Source: Bacillota bacterium (GTDB taxonomy: Bacteria > Bacillota > Clostridia > DSM-8532). Taken from it: a stretch of 48,377 bases of DNA. Every line of letters begins with the position of its first letter. Position 1 is the stretch's first letter. Made by a program: the position numbers and the translations under genes. The notes beneath the pieces were generated by a model. That model was not told the origin of the DNA. It saw only the letters and a program-made list of their open reading frames with translations, and did not search any database. The stretch is from positions 1 through 48,377 of the forward strand of contig JAEWSN010000165.1 in NCBI GenBank assembly GCA_023459915.1, given 5' to 3'. This document shows, piece by piece, positions 1 through 7,429 of this stretch.

Positions 1-1
1 G

Positions 2-97
2 TATTTCTGCCAGGTGTTCAAAAAGTTCACCGGCATGACACCGTCCAGGTATATGGAGACGCATGCGCATACGCTCATCCATCGCGATCATGCATGA
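2..97 (+). CDS. AraC-family transcriptional regulator, C-terminal end (partial)
   Basis: Only the last 31 codons lie in the window; the gene starts upstream. The visible residues, YFCQVFKKFTGMTPSRYME, are the second helix-turn-helix signature of AraC/XylS regulators (F-K-x-x-x-G-x-(S/T)-P-x-x-Y/F). The stop is the TGA at 95-97. Which genes it controls cannot be told from this fragment. The family call is firm; nothing can be said of the ligand domain. Confidence 0.85.
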   Translation, partial: YFCQVFKKFTGMTPSRYMETHAHTLIHRDHA

Positions 98-163
98 AGC
101 GGGACGGAGGCAGCCCCCGGATTGTGCCCGATTGGAAGCAATTGTCGGATGCATGCCACACAC

Positions 164-637
164 TCATGTCGCCGACTTGTTCTCAAAATCAAAATGATAG
201 AACTTCTCTCCATGGTTGATCCGGAGCGTACCCTTGGTAAGCCGGATGGCCAGGAAGCAGCAGTTCTCGTCGTTCTCGTTGTTCGCAAAATCGTACCATG
301 CGGCAAAGGTGTTTCGCAGCTTGGCCCTGATTTCCGCATTCTTCGGATCCAGCACCCATCCCAGATTTTCTCCCAGCCCCGCGCTGAAGAAGTCCTCCAT
401 GTTGACGGAGATGGACACTTCCGGATTGGCATCGATTTGCTTCATCTTGTTGGATAGCGCATACGTGACGATATAGAACACGCCATCCTCATAATAGGCG
501 TCCACATCGCGGACGCAGGGGCGCGGACGGCCATGTTCTCCCGTCTCCAGCGCGATGGTTGCCAGCGCGATGACATTGTCCTTGTTGTTGCCAAACCGTT
601 CGTTCAGAATCTTCATGCCCTCTTCGTACTTGCTCAT
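164..637 (-). CDS. Pyridoxamine 5'-phosphate oxidase-like (FMN-binding split-barrel) protein
   Basis: This 157-residue protein has the length and pattern of small PPOX-fold flavoproteins of the general-stress-protein-26 / nitroimidazole-resistance type. Recognisable segments are the first strand (VIALATIA), the GRPRPCVRD turn, YYEDGVFYIVTYALSNKMKQID, which matches the strand plus S-x-K-x-x-Q phosphate-binding loop, and the strand with NPEVSISV. Such proteins bind FMN or F420 and reduce or sequester small ligands; the substrate cannot be predicted. The start is well set by GGAGGG six bases upstream of the ATG. It stands alone on the minus strand, and the next 765 bp hold no clear gene. Confidence 0.8.
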   Translation of the reverse strand: MSKYEEGMKILNERFGNNKDNVIALATIALETGEHGRPRPCVRDVDAYYEDGVFYIVTYALSNKMKQIDANPEVSISVNMEDFFSAGLGENLGWVLDPKNAEIRAKLRNTFAAWYDFANNENDENCCFLAIRLTKGTLRINHGEKFYHFDFENKSAT

Positions 638-1402
638 GATTGTCCCTCCGTATCCTGTATTTATTACGATTTCATTGGTTCCCCATTCGTGTTGAATTGG
701 TTCCCTATCCGTACAGCAATGGCTTTATCCGCATTGCATTGGTTCCTTATCCGCAGATACATTCACCTATTGAATCGCGACGCACACCTTCATGTACTCC
801 ATATTGCCTTTATGAAAAACACGCTCGAATGCAAAATGATCAAAGGTGTATCGATTGACTGCAGGTTCGAACCGAAGTTCATGTCATCACCTCACCTAAC
901 GATCTCACGTTTTCTTCAATTGGGTCTTATTCATGAAAACAGAAAGCAATTTCAGGACGTTCGTGGTTTTTCTCCAAGCAACATCCAGGTCTGTCCTCTG
1001 CTTGCGAGACAGAGAGCGGGTTTGCGTTTGGACCCTCTGAGGTTGTGCAGGGCCTATCCACTACTATATCGATATCCGTCGCGAGATCAACAAATGAATC
1101 GTTGCGTTTGTATTGAATTTGCAACATAAAGTTGCGAATCCTTACATCAAGATAGATTCGCAAACCTGTATATGGATCCTCTGTTACATTCCATGAATAC
1201 AACGCTGTGAATCATATCGAATTGGGAACACCACTTGATTGTCCCACTTTTAGTCTCATTGATGTTGTGTTTCTTTTTTGACACATTCAATCTCACACCG
1301 AAAATCCAGTCATATACAATCTCGGTCTTTCGTCCCTCATGACGATATGTGATGATGAAAGCACAAACGCAGAAACACGCTTTCCATGGCAAGGAGTCAT
1401 CC
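638..1402. other. Gene-poor, AT-richer stretch
   Basis: Between the PPOX gene and the GNAT gene there are about 765 bp with visibly lower GC than the surroundings. Short open frames exist on both strands, but none has a convincing ribosome binding site, domain or codon use. The only structure I see is a tandem array of about 22 bp at 674-759. It may be a decayed gene or transferred DNA; I cannot identify an ancestor. Confidence 0.5.
674..759. repeat. Degenerate 22-bp tandem repeat, four copies
   Basis: Four successive units begin at 674, 696, 718 and 738, each built on the pattern ATTGGTTCCyyATyCG followed by a variable tail. The first two units are 22 bp; the third is 20 bp and more diverged. 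No dyad symmetry is evident. It lies 40-120 bp upstream of the PPOX start, on the promoter side of that gene. Confidence 0.65.
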
Positions 1403-2311
1403 ATGACAATACAACCGTTCACTCCCTCAGACCTCACAGACCTGGAGTCCTTTGACTTCTTCTCCGCACTTCAGCTGCGCCACCACGGCGGACTGAAGCC
1501 AGAAAATGCTTTCAGTGCCTGGGAAGATGGCACGCTTCTTGGCACAGGCTTTTTTGTGCTCCCCACACTGGGCAACCCGAAAGGCTTGAGAAAAGCGGAA
1601 TTGACGCTTTCCATACGTCCGGATCTTTCGCCGGAGATCGCCGACGAAGCACGGAGCCGTTTGCTGGATGCGGTGCTGGCCAAGTATCGCACGGTTCGGG
1701 CAGCGCATCCGGAAACGAACCTCATCCTGCGCATCTGCACAGAAACCTCCGACCTTGCCGGCATGGCCTTCCATCTTGGGAAAGGCGCTGTGTTGGAAAA
1801 CCTGATTCCCGTGCTGGCGTACGACCTCATCCAAAAGGATGAAGCACACCCATCAATGGCTTTGCCGGATGGTTCACGACCGTTGGCCCCTTTGCCGGAT
1901 GGCATCCGCATTGAACCGCTTCCGTTGAACGATGAAGGCTTTGCGGCCTATCTCCGCGCGGTTCTCGAGGCCAGTGATGTACCGGATAGCGAAGCGGAGA
2001 TGCGCTTTCGCAGCGGAAACCCATCCTTCCGATGCTTTGTGGCGATTCATGGAAAGGAAGTGGTCGGCTCGGCCTCCGTCTGGGATATGGGAGAAGAGCG
2101 GGGTGCCACGGAAAACATTTTTGTGTTGCCGGCATTCCGAAAAAAAGGGCTGGCAACCGCACTCATTGAAACAGCCTGGAACGAGCTGCGGTCTCGCGGC
2201 AAGAAGGTGGCGACCTTGTCCGTGATGGGAACGAACCTGCCTGCGCTGGCGCTCTATCAGCGTATCGGGTACAAGCTGGTGTTCAATCTGGTGGAGATCG
2301 TGTACCTGTGA
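1403..2311 (+). CDS. GNAT-family N-acetyltransferase (probably two GNAT domains)
   Basis: The protein has 302 residues. Its C-terminal half is a clear GNAT domain: FVAIHGKEVVGSASVWDMG is strands 3-4, IFVLPAFRKKGLATALIETA carries the acetyl-CoA pyrophosphate loop (R-x-x-G-x-A form), and ALALYQRIGYKLV is the closing motif. The N-terminal 150 residues show a weaker pattern of the same kind (GTGFFVLPTLGNP...LRKAELTLSIRPDLS), as in tandem-GNAT proteins where the first copy lacks the CoA loop. Start: AAGGAG at 1391-1396 lies six bases before this ATG, while an upstream in-frame ATG at 1349 has no ribosome site. Substrate unknown. Confidence 0.88.
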   Translation: MTIQPFTPSDLTDLESFDFFSALQLRHHGGLKPENAFSAWEDGTLLGTGFFVLPTLGNPKGLRKAELTLSIRPDLSPEIADEARSRLLDAVLAKYRTVRAAHPETNLILRICTETSDLAGMAFHLGKGAVLENLIPVLAYDLIQKDEAHPSMALPDGSRPLAPLPDGIRIEPLPLNDEGFAAYLRAVLEASDVPDSEAEMRFRSGNPSFRCFVAIHGKEVVGSASVWDMGEERGATENIFVLPAFRKKGLATALIETAWNELRSRGKKVATLSVMGTNLPALALYQRIGYKLVFNLVEIVYL

Positions 2312-2361
2312 TTGGATACGGAATGTCTGTTGTCTCCATTCGCGCAATACATCCATTATTG

Positions 2362-2405
2362 ATTCCAGTGTAACAACTCGCTTCTGCGAGTTGTTACACT
2401 GGAAT
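2362..2405. terminator. Perfect 20-bp inverted repeat downstream of the GNAT gene
   Basis: Left arm 2362-2381 and right arm 2386-2405 are exact reverse complements around the 4-base loop TTCT. It starts 50 bp past the GNAT stop, so a transcript end is the simplest role. There is no T-tract on either strand, and the stem is unusually long and perfect for an intrinsic terminator. A protein-binding palindrome or a mobile-element scar is possible. Confidence 0.5.
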
Positions 2406-2514
2406 TCTTGAATTGTCTTGTTTGCTGCATCCAGGGGAGTCGAGGCACCTGTTTTTGCGTTATTGACAACCGCCCAACAAAACGCTCATTTTCTTCTCGT
2501 CGGCATCAACCGGC

Positions 2515-2543
2515 TTGACACACATTTGCTTCGAATATAGAAT
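2515..2543 (+). promoter_or_regulatory. Sigma-70/SigA-type promoter of the marR gene
   Basis: TTGACA (2515-2520, perfect -35) is followed after exactly 17 bp by TAGAAT (2538-2543, 5 of 6 match to TATAAT). Transcription would start near 2550, about 20 bases before the GTG at 2571, leaving room for the ribosome site GGAGG. It is the best promoter match I saw in the window. Confidence 0.75.
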
Positions 2544-2570
2544 GAAATTACTTCGACGGAGGAATGATTA

Positions 2571-3062
2571 GTGAAACTGGACGCCGACCATCTTGAACCA
2601 TTCGCATTCGACTTTTTCGATCAGATCAAGGCGCTGCTTTCCCCGGAGATCTGGGAAAACGTGCTGCTGGATTGTTCGAAGAACGAGATGCTCGCGCTTG
2701 TCCTGCTTCACCGGCGCGCTGACGTCAACATGTCCCAGGTCGCTGAATACATCGGGGTTCCATTGAACACCGCAACGGGCATCATCGACCGCATGGAACG
2801 CAAATCGCTTGTCCAACGCATTCGCAGCCAGGAGGACAAGCGGGTGGTCACCATCACGATGACGGACGAAGGCCGGCAGCAGTTCCGCCGCATGCTCGAC
2901 ACCTTCCTGGGTTACGGCCGAACCGTGCTTGCGGCGCTGACAGCAGAGGAGTTCTCGGTGATCACCACGGTGGCCGGCAAGGTGACTGCTGCCCTGCGGC
3001 AGGCCGAGCGCGACAGGAATGGCGTTCCGGCTCAGAAAGTTCGCCGGATCGTGATCGAATAG
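2571..3062 (+). CDS. MarR-family transcriptional regulator
   Basis: 163 residues, the usual MarR length. The winged helix-turn-helix is clear: NEMLALVLLHRRADVNMSQV starts the helices, IGVPLNTATGIIDRMERKSL is the recognition helix, and LVQRIRSQEDKRVVTITMTDEG is the wing with its conserved D-x-R. The start is GTG, preceded by GGAGG at 2559-2563 and by a near-consensus promoter at 2515-2543. Such proteins usually repress themselves and a neighbour in response to small phenolics or oxidants. The damaged arsA region downstream is the only candidate neighbour on the same strand, but a 230-bp gap separates them, so the target is uncertain. Confidence 0.9.
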   Translation: MKLDADHLEPFAFDFFDQIKALLSPEIWENVLLDCSKNEMLALVLLHRRADVNMSQVAEYIGVPLNTATGIIDRMERKSLVQRIRSQEDKRVVTITMTDEGRQQFRRMLDTFLGYGRTVLAALTAEEFSVITTVAGKVTAALRQAERDRNGVPAQKVRRIVIE

Positions 3063-3163
3063 AACCTCAACAACATACGTTCCCGTTGGACATACGAATC
3101 ATCCTGTCACACCGGACATCCCATACTTTACACCCGATACTTCGTGAAATGAATGATTCACTG

Positions 3164-3223
3164 ACCGAACCACCCTCCGGAATCTGATGCACCTACCGAA
3201 CCACCCTCCGGAACCTGATGCAC
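3164..3223. repeat. 31-bp direct repeat, two copies
   Basis: Two 29-bp blocks starting ACCGAACCACCCTCCGGAA (3164-3192 and 3195-3223) differ by one base and are separated by CT, giving a period of 31. They fall in the gap between marR and the first arsA copy. No gene is seen in 3063-3291. Confidence 0.7.
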
Positions 3224-3291
3224 AACAACTCTCATTCAAGTCACACCACACCGTACACCAAACCCGGTTCACACAGGAAAGCAGGTGACCC

Positions 3292-4147
3292 ATGGCACGC
3301 ATCCTCATCTTCACCGGCAAGGGCGGCGTCGGAAAAACAAGCGTCGCGGCAGCCCACGCCCGGCTCTCGGCGCAAGAGGGAAAACGCATGGGATCTCAAC
3401 GCTTTTCCCGGCATGGACGAATTGTTTTCGCTGCTCAAGCTGCTCGAGCTGCACGAAAGCGGGATCTACGAGCGCATCATCGTCGACTGCGCCCCGACAG
3501 GCGAAACCCTTGCCCTGCTGAAGTATCCGGAACTGCTGTCCTGGTACATGGAAAAGTTCTTTCCGGTCGGCAAGGTCGCCATGCGCGTCCTGTCCCCCAT
3601 CTCCCGCACCGTCTTCAAGGTGCAGCTGCCGGACAAGCATGCCATGACCGACATCGAACACATGTACCTTTACGATTACCAGGTGGACGGCCTGTACATC
3701 AACCGCGTCCTGCCGGCAGACATGGACAACCCCTTTTTCGCCGAGTGGCTCTGCATCCAGCAGCAGTACCTCGATGAGCTCGAGGCGGTGTTCAGCGGCA
3801 TGCCCATCCACCGCATCCCCTGGTTCGACTGTGACCTCAACGGGCTGGCGGGCATCGATCGGCTGGTCGACACGTCGCTGGCTGGAAAGGATGTGTTCAG
3901 TCTCCCGGAAGCCTTGCATGGCGAACGGTACGAGCAGACAGAGAGCGGATGGCGGGTGTCGCTGTTTCTGCCCGGCGCGGCCAAGGACGCGGTTGCCCTG
4001 CACGAAACCGGAACCGACCTCGTTGTACGCATCGGCAACTTCAAACGCAGCATTCCGCTGCCCGGCGCGCTGAGGCATCACCGGGCGGTGCGGGCACGGT
4101 TCGAGGGGGAGCAGCTGCGGATCGACCTGGAGAAGGTGCCGGGATGA
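3292..4147 (+). pseudogene. ArsA/GET3-type ATPase, first copy, with internal deletions and a frameshift
   Basis: The gene opens with the deviant Walker A loop FTGKGGVGKTSVAAA in the frame of the ATG at 3292. That frame is lost after about residue 33, and homology resumes in another frame at 3404 (FPGMDELFSLLKLLELHE). Against the neighbouring copy about 200 bp are missing, which also shifts the frame and removes the switch I region (the STDAAHSLGD segment). A second, in-frame gap of roughly 45 codons is likely at DIEHMYL/YDYQVDG, where family members carry an extra helical segment. The rest is intact: DCAPTGETLALL, INRVLP, and a C-terminal HSP20-like domain. Family members drive arsenite efflux or insert tail-anchored proteins; this copy cannot make a working ATPase unless the sequence is misassembled. 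Confidence 0.75.
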
Positions 4148-4164
4148 AGGAAAGGAGTTTTCAC

Positions 4165-4425
4165 ATGAAACAGGAAGCATGCACTCAGTTTTTTGACAAA
4201 CTCATCGATGCCGGCAAGCTGCAGCGGGAGGCCTTTCTGATGCTGGCGCCGGAGGAGATGCGCCCCCATCTGACCGTCATCGGCGATGAAATGGACGCCA
4301 TGACCAGGGAATGCCTGGCAGCTTGTACACGGTTCGGACACGACCTGTTCCGGTATGTTGCCGGCGCAGCGGGTTCCGCGCCATCGGAGCGGGTACACAA
4401 GGTGGACATCGAGGGGCAGGATTGA
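4165..4425 (+). CDS. Small protein between the two arsA copies, unknown function
   Basis: 86 residues, mostly helical, with MKQEACTQFFDKLIDAGKL at the start and KVDIEG near the end. An ATG at 4144 overlaps the previous stop, but the ATG at 4165 has AAGGAG (4151-4156) eight bases ahead, so I prefer it. It contains two cysteines (residues 5 and 47) but no metal-binding cluster. Its place between two ArsA-type genes, with a 40-bp gap to the second, suggests one operon and a partner role. I do not recognise a domain. Confidence 0.6.
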   Translation: MKQEACTQFFDKLIDAGKLQREAFLMLAPEEMRPHLTVIGDEMDAMTRECLAACTRFGHDLFRYVAGAAGSAPSERVHKVDIEGQD

Positions 4426-4465
4426 ACAGAACACCGGCATACAAATCGACGGACAGGAGGCGCAC

Positions 4466-4906
4466 ATGCGCATCATTCTTTTCACCGGCAAGGGCGGCGT
4501 CGGCAAGACGAGTGTGGCCGCCGCAACGGCATGCCGGCTGGCAGACAGCGGCAAGCGTGTGCTGATCATGAGCACGGACGCGGCACACAGCCTGGGAGAC
4601 TCACTCGACGCGCGTCTGGGCGCGGAACCCACGTCTGTTGCGGAGCGGCTCGACGCGATGGAACTCGACGTGGTCGAGGAAAGCGAACGGGCCTGGGGCA
4701 GCCTGCGGAGTTATATCAAGCAACTGCTGACCTCGCGGGCGGAGGGCGGTCTCGAGGCCGAGGAGCTGCTGGTGTTCCCGGGGCTGGAGGAGTTGTTCTC
4801 GCTGCTGCGCATTCTGGACATCCACGAGCAGAACCGGTACGACGTGCTCATCGTCGACTGCGCGCGGCTGGAGAACGGACTGCTGCAGGTGGACTTTTCC
4901 GGGTGA
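4466..4906 (+). pseudogene. ArsA/GET3-type ATPase, second copy, lacking most of its C-terminal half
   Basis: The first 132 residues are a well-preserved ArsA N-terminus: FTGKGGVGKTSVAAAT (Walker A), MSTDAAHSLGDSLDARLG (switch I), FPGLEELFSLLRILDIHE and DVLIVDCA (Walker B). At the point where family members continue APTGETL, this frame jumps to RLENGLLQVDFSG, which looks like the last strand of the HSP20-like C-terminal domain. At least 640 bp appear deleted without loss of frame, leaving 146 residues instead of about 380. The ribosome site CAGGAGG (4454-4460) is intact, so a short protein may be made. It keeps nucleotide-binding motifs but has no client-binding region. Confidence 0.75.
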
Positions 4907-5032
4907 GCGGTTCAGACAGGGGGTCGCAACAGCAACCGCCACAGACCAGGATCGCCTTAACCCTACTGTGGTATAGTGGAAACAGGTCTCCGTTGTTCAG
5001 ATCAGTACCAGGCAGATAAGGGAGGGTTCAAT

Positions 5033-5455
5033 GTGCTCGACTTGACTGGCTTCAGAAAAGCAATTTCCGCGATGGAGCGCACGCTGGCATATGGCGAAAC
5101 GCTGATGCACAAGGATGGGGCAGGAAGTGAAATCGAAAAGGAAGTTTTGACTGCCGCCGTTGTCCAGCACTTTGAGTTCACCTATGAGCTCTGCTGGAAG
5201 TATATGCGCAGATGGCTGGAAGCAAACCTGTCACCTGGTGTAACCGCCGGATTCTCTCGAAGGCAGTTGTTCAGGCTTGCTGCCGAGCAACTGCTGATTG
5301 ACTGCGTTGAAGACTGGTTCACCTATCATGAGCTGTGGAACCTGACCGCGCACACCTACAACAGCGAAACCTCGGCGGAAATCATTAAGGCAGCGCCTGG
5401 TTTCTGTATTCATGCGAAGAATCTGTTTTCTGCCTTGGAGTCCAGAAATGATTGA
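5033..5455 (+). CDS. HEPN-domain protein of an HEPN/MNT pair (HI0074-like nucleotidyltransferase substrate-binding)
   Basis: 140 residues, all-helical, of the family encoded just ahead of minimal nucleotidyltransferases. Landmarks are QHFEFTYELCWKYMRRWLE and DWFTYHELWNLTAHTYN. In related proteins the second segment reads R-N-L-T-x-H, the RX4H ribonuclease motif of HEPN toxins. Here the arginine is tryptophan (TGG at 5336-5338, residue 102), one transition from CGG, so the RNase centre is probably dead. Start: the GTG at 5033 has GGGAGGG at 5021-5027; no in-frame ATG fits. The gene overlaps the next by 8 bases, so the two are co-translated. Confidence 0.88.
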   Translation: MLDLTGFRKAISAMERTLAYGETLMHKDGAGSEIEKEVLTAAVVQHFEFTYELCWKYMRRWLEANLSPGVTAGFSRRQLFRLAAEQLLIDCVEDWFTYHELWNLTAHTYNSETSAEIIKAAPGFCIHAKNLFSALESRND

Positions 5456-5774
5456 TATGTCCTCTTTACAGCAGAGTATTGATTTGGATGACAGTCATTT
5501 GCAGGAGATTTTGAACCTGCTGGCGGAGTATCTGCCAGACAAGCGCATTCTGGCGTTTGGCTCGAGAGTGCGGCATACAGCCAAACCGCATTCCGACCTG
5601 GATCTGGCGATCCTCGACGACAAACCAACCGGCCTCTCAAGACTTGGATTGATTAGAGATGCATTTGAGGCTTCCGACCTGCCTTTTCGGGTGGACCTGC
5701 TTGACTGGCAGCGGTTGACACCAGAGTTTCAGCAGATTATCCTGCAGACAGGCATATCGATACAGGGGGCCTGA
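5448..5774 (+). CDS. Minimal nucleotidyltransferase (MNT) of the HEPN/MNT pair
   Basis: 108 residues with the DNA-polymerase-beta-type signature: G-S at 38-39, then S-D-L-D with the metal-binding aspartates at 50 and 52, and a third acidic strand, RVDLLDW, near residue 86. In characterised HEPN/MNT systems this enzyme adds AMP to the HEPN toxin and so neutralises it. The whole core is present and looks active, in contrast to its partner. It begins at the ATG overlapping the HEPN stop; a second ATG three codons on is also possible. Confidence 0.88.
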   Translation: MIDMSSLQQSIDLDDSHLQEILNLLAEYLPDKRILAFGSRVRHTAKPHSDLDLAILDDKPTGLSRLGLIRDAFEASDLPFRVDLLDWQRLTPEFQQIILQTGISIQGA

Positions 5775-5930
5775 CACCAAGCACAGCACACCGATGTAAT
5801 TGTACAGGATTTCTGTGGACAAGGCGCGTTTTTCATTCTTCAGATACCGCACCACACTGGCAGCGGAAAAGGCATTGCCGGCACTCATGGAGTTCCTGCT
5901 TTGACGTCATGACCGGAACGCTCGGAGGGC

Positions 5931-7373
5931 TTACGCATCGGCCGCACGCAAGACCTTTTCCACAAACACGCGCACCAGCGCCGGATCGAACTGCGCGCCC
6001 GCATTTTTTTGCAACTCGCGGATGGCATCCTCGCTGCGGAAGGCGTCCCGATAGGGACGCCGGCTGGTCATTGCGTCATAGGCGTCCGCCACCGCGATGA
6101 TGCGCGCCTCCAGCGGAATATCCTCGCCGGTGAGCCCCTTGGGATACCCCTGGCCATCCCATCGTTCATGATGCGCCAGCACATACGGCGCGAAGCCGGC
6201 CAAATCACCGGACGTGCCCAAAATACGGTATCCCGTTTCGGAATGCCGCCGCATTTCCTCTAATTCCGCGGGATCGAGCGGCCCCGGACGGTTCAGGTAC
6301 TCGTCTGATACGGAGATCTTGCCGATATCGTGCAAAAGCCCCGCCATCCCGACATCCCTGGCCTTGTCCTCGCCAAGGCCCAATGCCTGCGCCAGTTTGG
6401 CGGACAGGTCCGAGACACGCTTGGCATGATTCTCTTCCCAGGGATCCTTGTGGTAGAGCAGACTCACAATGCTGCCGAGCACCCGCCGCCGCAAGCCCGG
6501 ACCCTCATACAGTTTTTGGGTGTACATGCGGTCTTCCGCCTTGCGGTACATCAGCTCCGCCGCTTCCGGCATCTGCCGCTTCGTCGCGTGACCGAACGAC
6601 ACCGACAAGGCGATGCCATGGACCGTTTCCTTCCCCATCTGCTCCTTCAACCGCTGGACAAGCTGTTCGGTCTGCTCCTCACCCGTCTCCGGCAGGAGAA
6701 ACACAAACTCGTCCCCGCCGACACGCGAAAGAATGTCATCCGCGCGGCAGGCCCGTTTCATGGCATCGGCCGCCTTGACAAGCAACGCGTCTCCCGCCGT
6801 GTGTCCGAACGCGTCGTTGATGAGCTTGAGCCCGTTGATGTCGGCCATCACAAGTGACAATGGCAGATTGCGCGACGTATCCAGCCGCTTCATCTCCTCC
6901 TCGAAGAAGCGACGGTTGTACAGCCCGGTGAGATGATCGTGAAAACTCAGATAGCGAATCTCGTCCTGACGGCGCTTTCTGTCCGTGATGTCATAGAAGT
7001 TCACCAGACTGGCCCAGATGACCCCGGCCTCGTTGCGGACCGGCACGCCGAACACCTCCAGCCACACCTCCGTGCCGTCCGGACGCTCAACAATCATGTC
7101 ATCCACATGGGCATTGACACCCTGCATGCCCAGCACAATCGGCATTTGGTCCACAGGATATGCCTCGCTGCTCCCGGGCTGATGCGCCCTGTACACCTCG
7201 GCCAGATTGTCCCGCGAGGCGTCCGGCAGGATGCCCCGTCCCAGCAGCTCCTGCGCCATGCGATTGGCTATCAGCGGCTTTCCGCTCGGCACCTCCACCA
7301 TGAACACGCCACTGGTCAGGTTGTCCAGCAACGCATCCATGATTTGCCTGAAACGATCTCCATTGTCCAACAT
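5931..7373 (-). CDS. PAS-GGDEF-HD-GYP cyclic-di-GMP signalling protein
   Basis: About 480 residues. A PAS domain (1-135, ending in NFYDITDRKRRQDEI) is followed by a GGDEF domain: DHLTGLYNRRFF, then RVGGDEF with the product-inhibition motif R-A-D-D five residues ahead. An HD-GYP domain follows, with LLHDIGKISV and HHERWDGQGYPKGL. Synthesis and hydrolysis motifs are both complete, so the protein could make or break c-di-GMP according to the PAS signal. There is no membrane segment or signal peptide, so it is cytoplasmic. An alternative start lies at 7400; the ATG at 7373 has GGTGGA upstream and removes an atypical extension. It follows the DUF5050-like gene by 56 bp on the same strand and may share its transcript. 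Confidence 0.92.
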   Translation of the reverse strand: MLDNGDRFRQIMDALLDNLTSGVFMVEVPSGKPLIANRMAQELLGRGILPDASRDNLAEVYRAHQPGSSEAYPVDQMPIVLGMQGVNAHVDDMIVERPDGTEVWLEVFGVPVRNEAGVIWASLVNFYDITDRKRRQDEIRYLSFHDHLTGLYNRRFFEEEMKRLDTSRNLPLSLVMADINGLKLINDAFGHTAGDALLVKAADAMKRACRADDILSRVGGDEFVFLLPETGEEQTEQLVQRLKEQMGKETVHGIALSVSFGHATKRQMPEAAELMYRKAEDRMYTQKLYEGPGLRRRVLGSIVSLLYHKDPWEENHAKRVSDLSAKLAQALGLGEDKARDVGMAGLLHDIGKISVSDEYLNRPGPLDPAELEEMRRHSETGYRILGTSGDLAGFAPYVLAHHERWDGQGYPKGLTGEDIPLEARIIAVADAYDAMTSRRPYRDAFRSEDAIRELQKNAGAQFDPALVRVFVEKVLRAADA

Positions 7374-7429
7374 AGGCAATCCACCGTATCCCCGAACCAT
7401 CCGGGTAAACCCGGTCTGCTTGATGAGGG

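Noticed and set aside
860..885. tRNA-like T-loop (GGTTCGAACC)
   Set aside because: The flanking bases do not form the 5-bp T-stem and no cloverleaf can be drawn around it.
533..1129. 198-codon plus-strand frame as a gene
   Set aside because: It starts inside the PPOX gene on the other strand, has no ribosome site, and runs through the 22-bp repeat array.
3292..5774. Arsenic-resistance operon
   Set aside because: There is no arsR, arsB/acr3, arsC or arsD nearby, and both ArsA-type genes are damaged. The HSP20-like C-terminus fits other ArsA-family roles as well, so I do not assign arsenic resistance.
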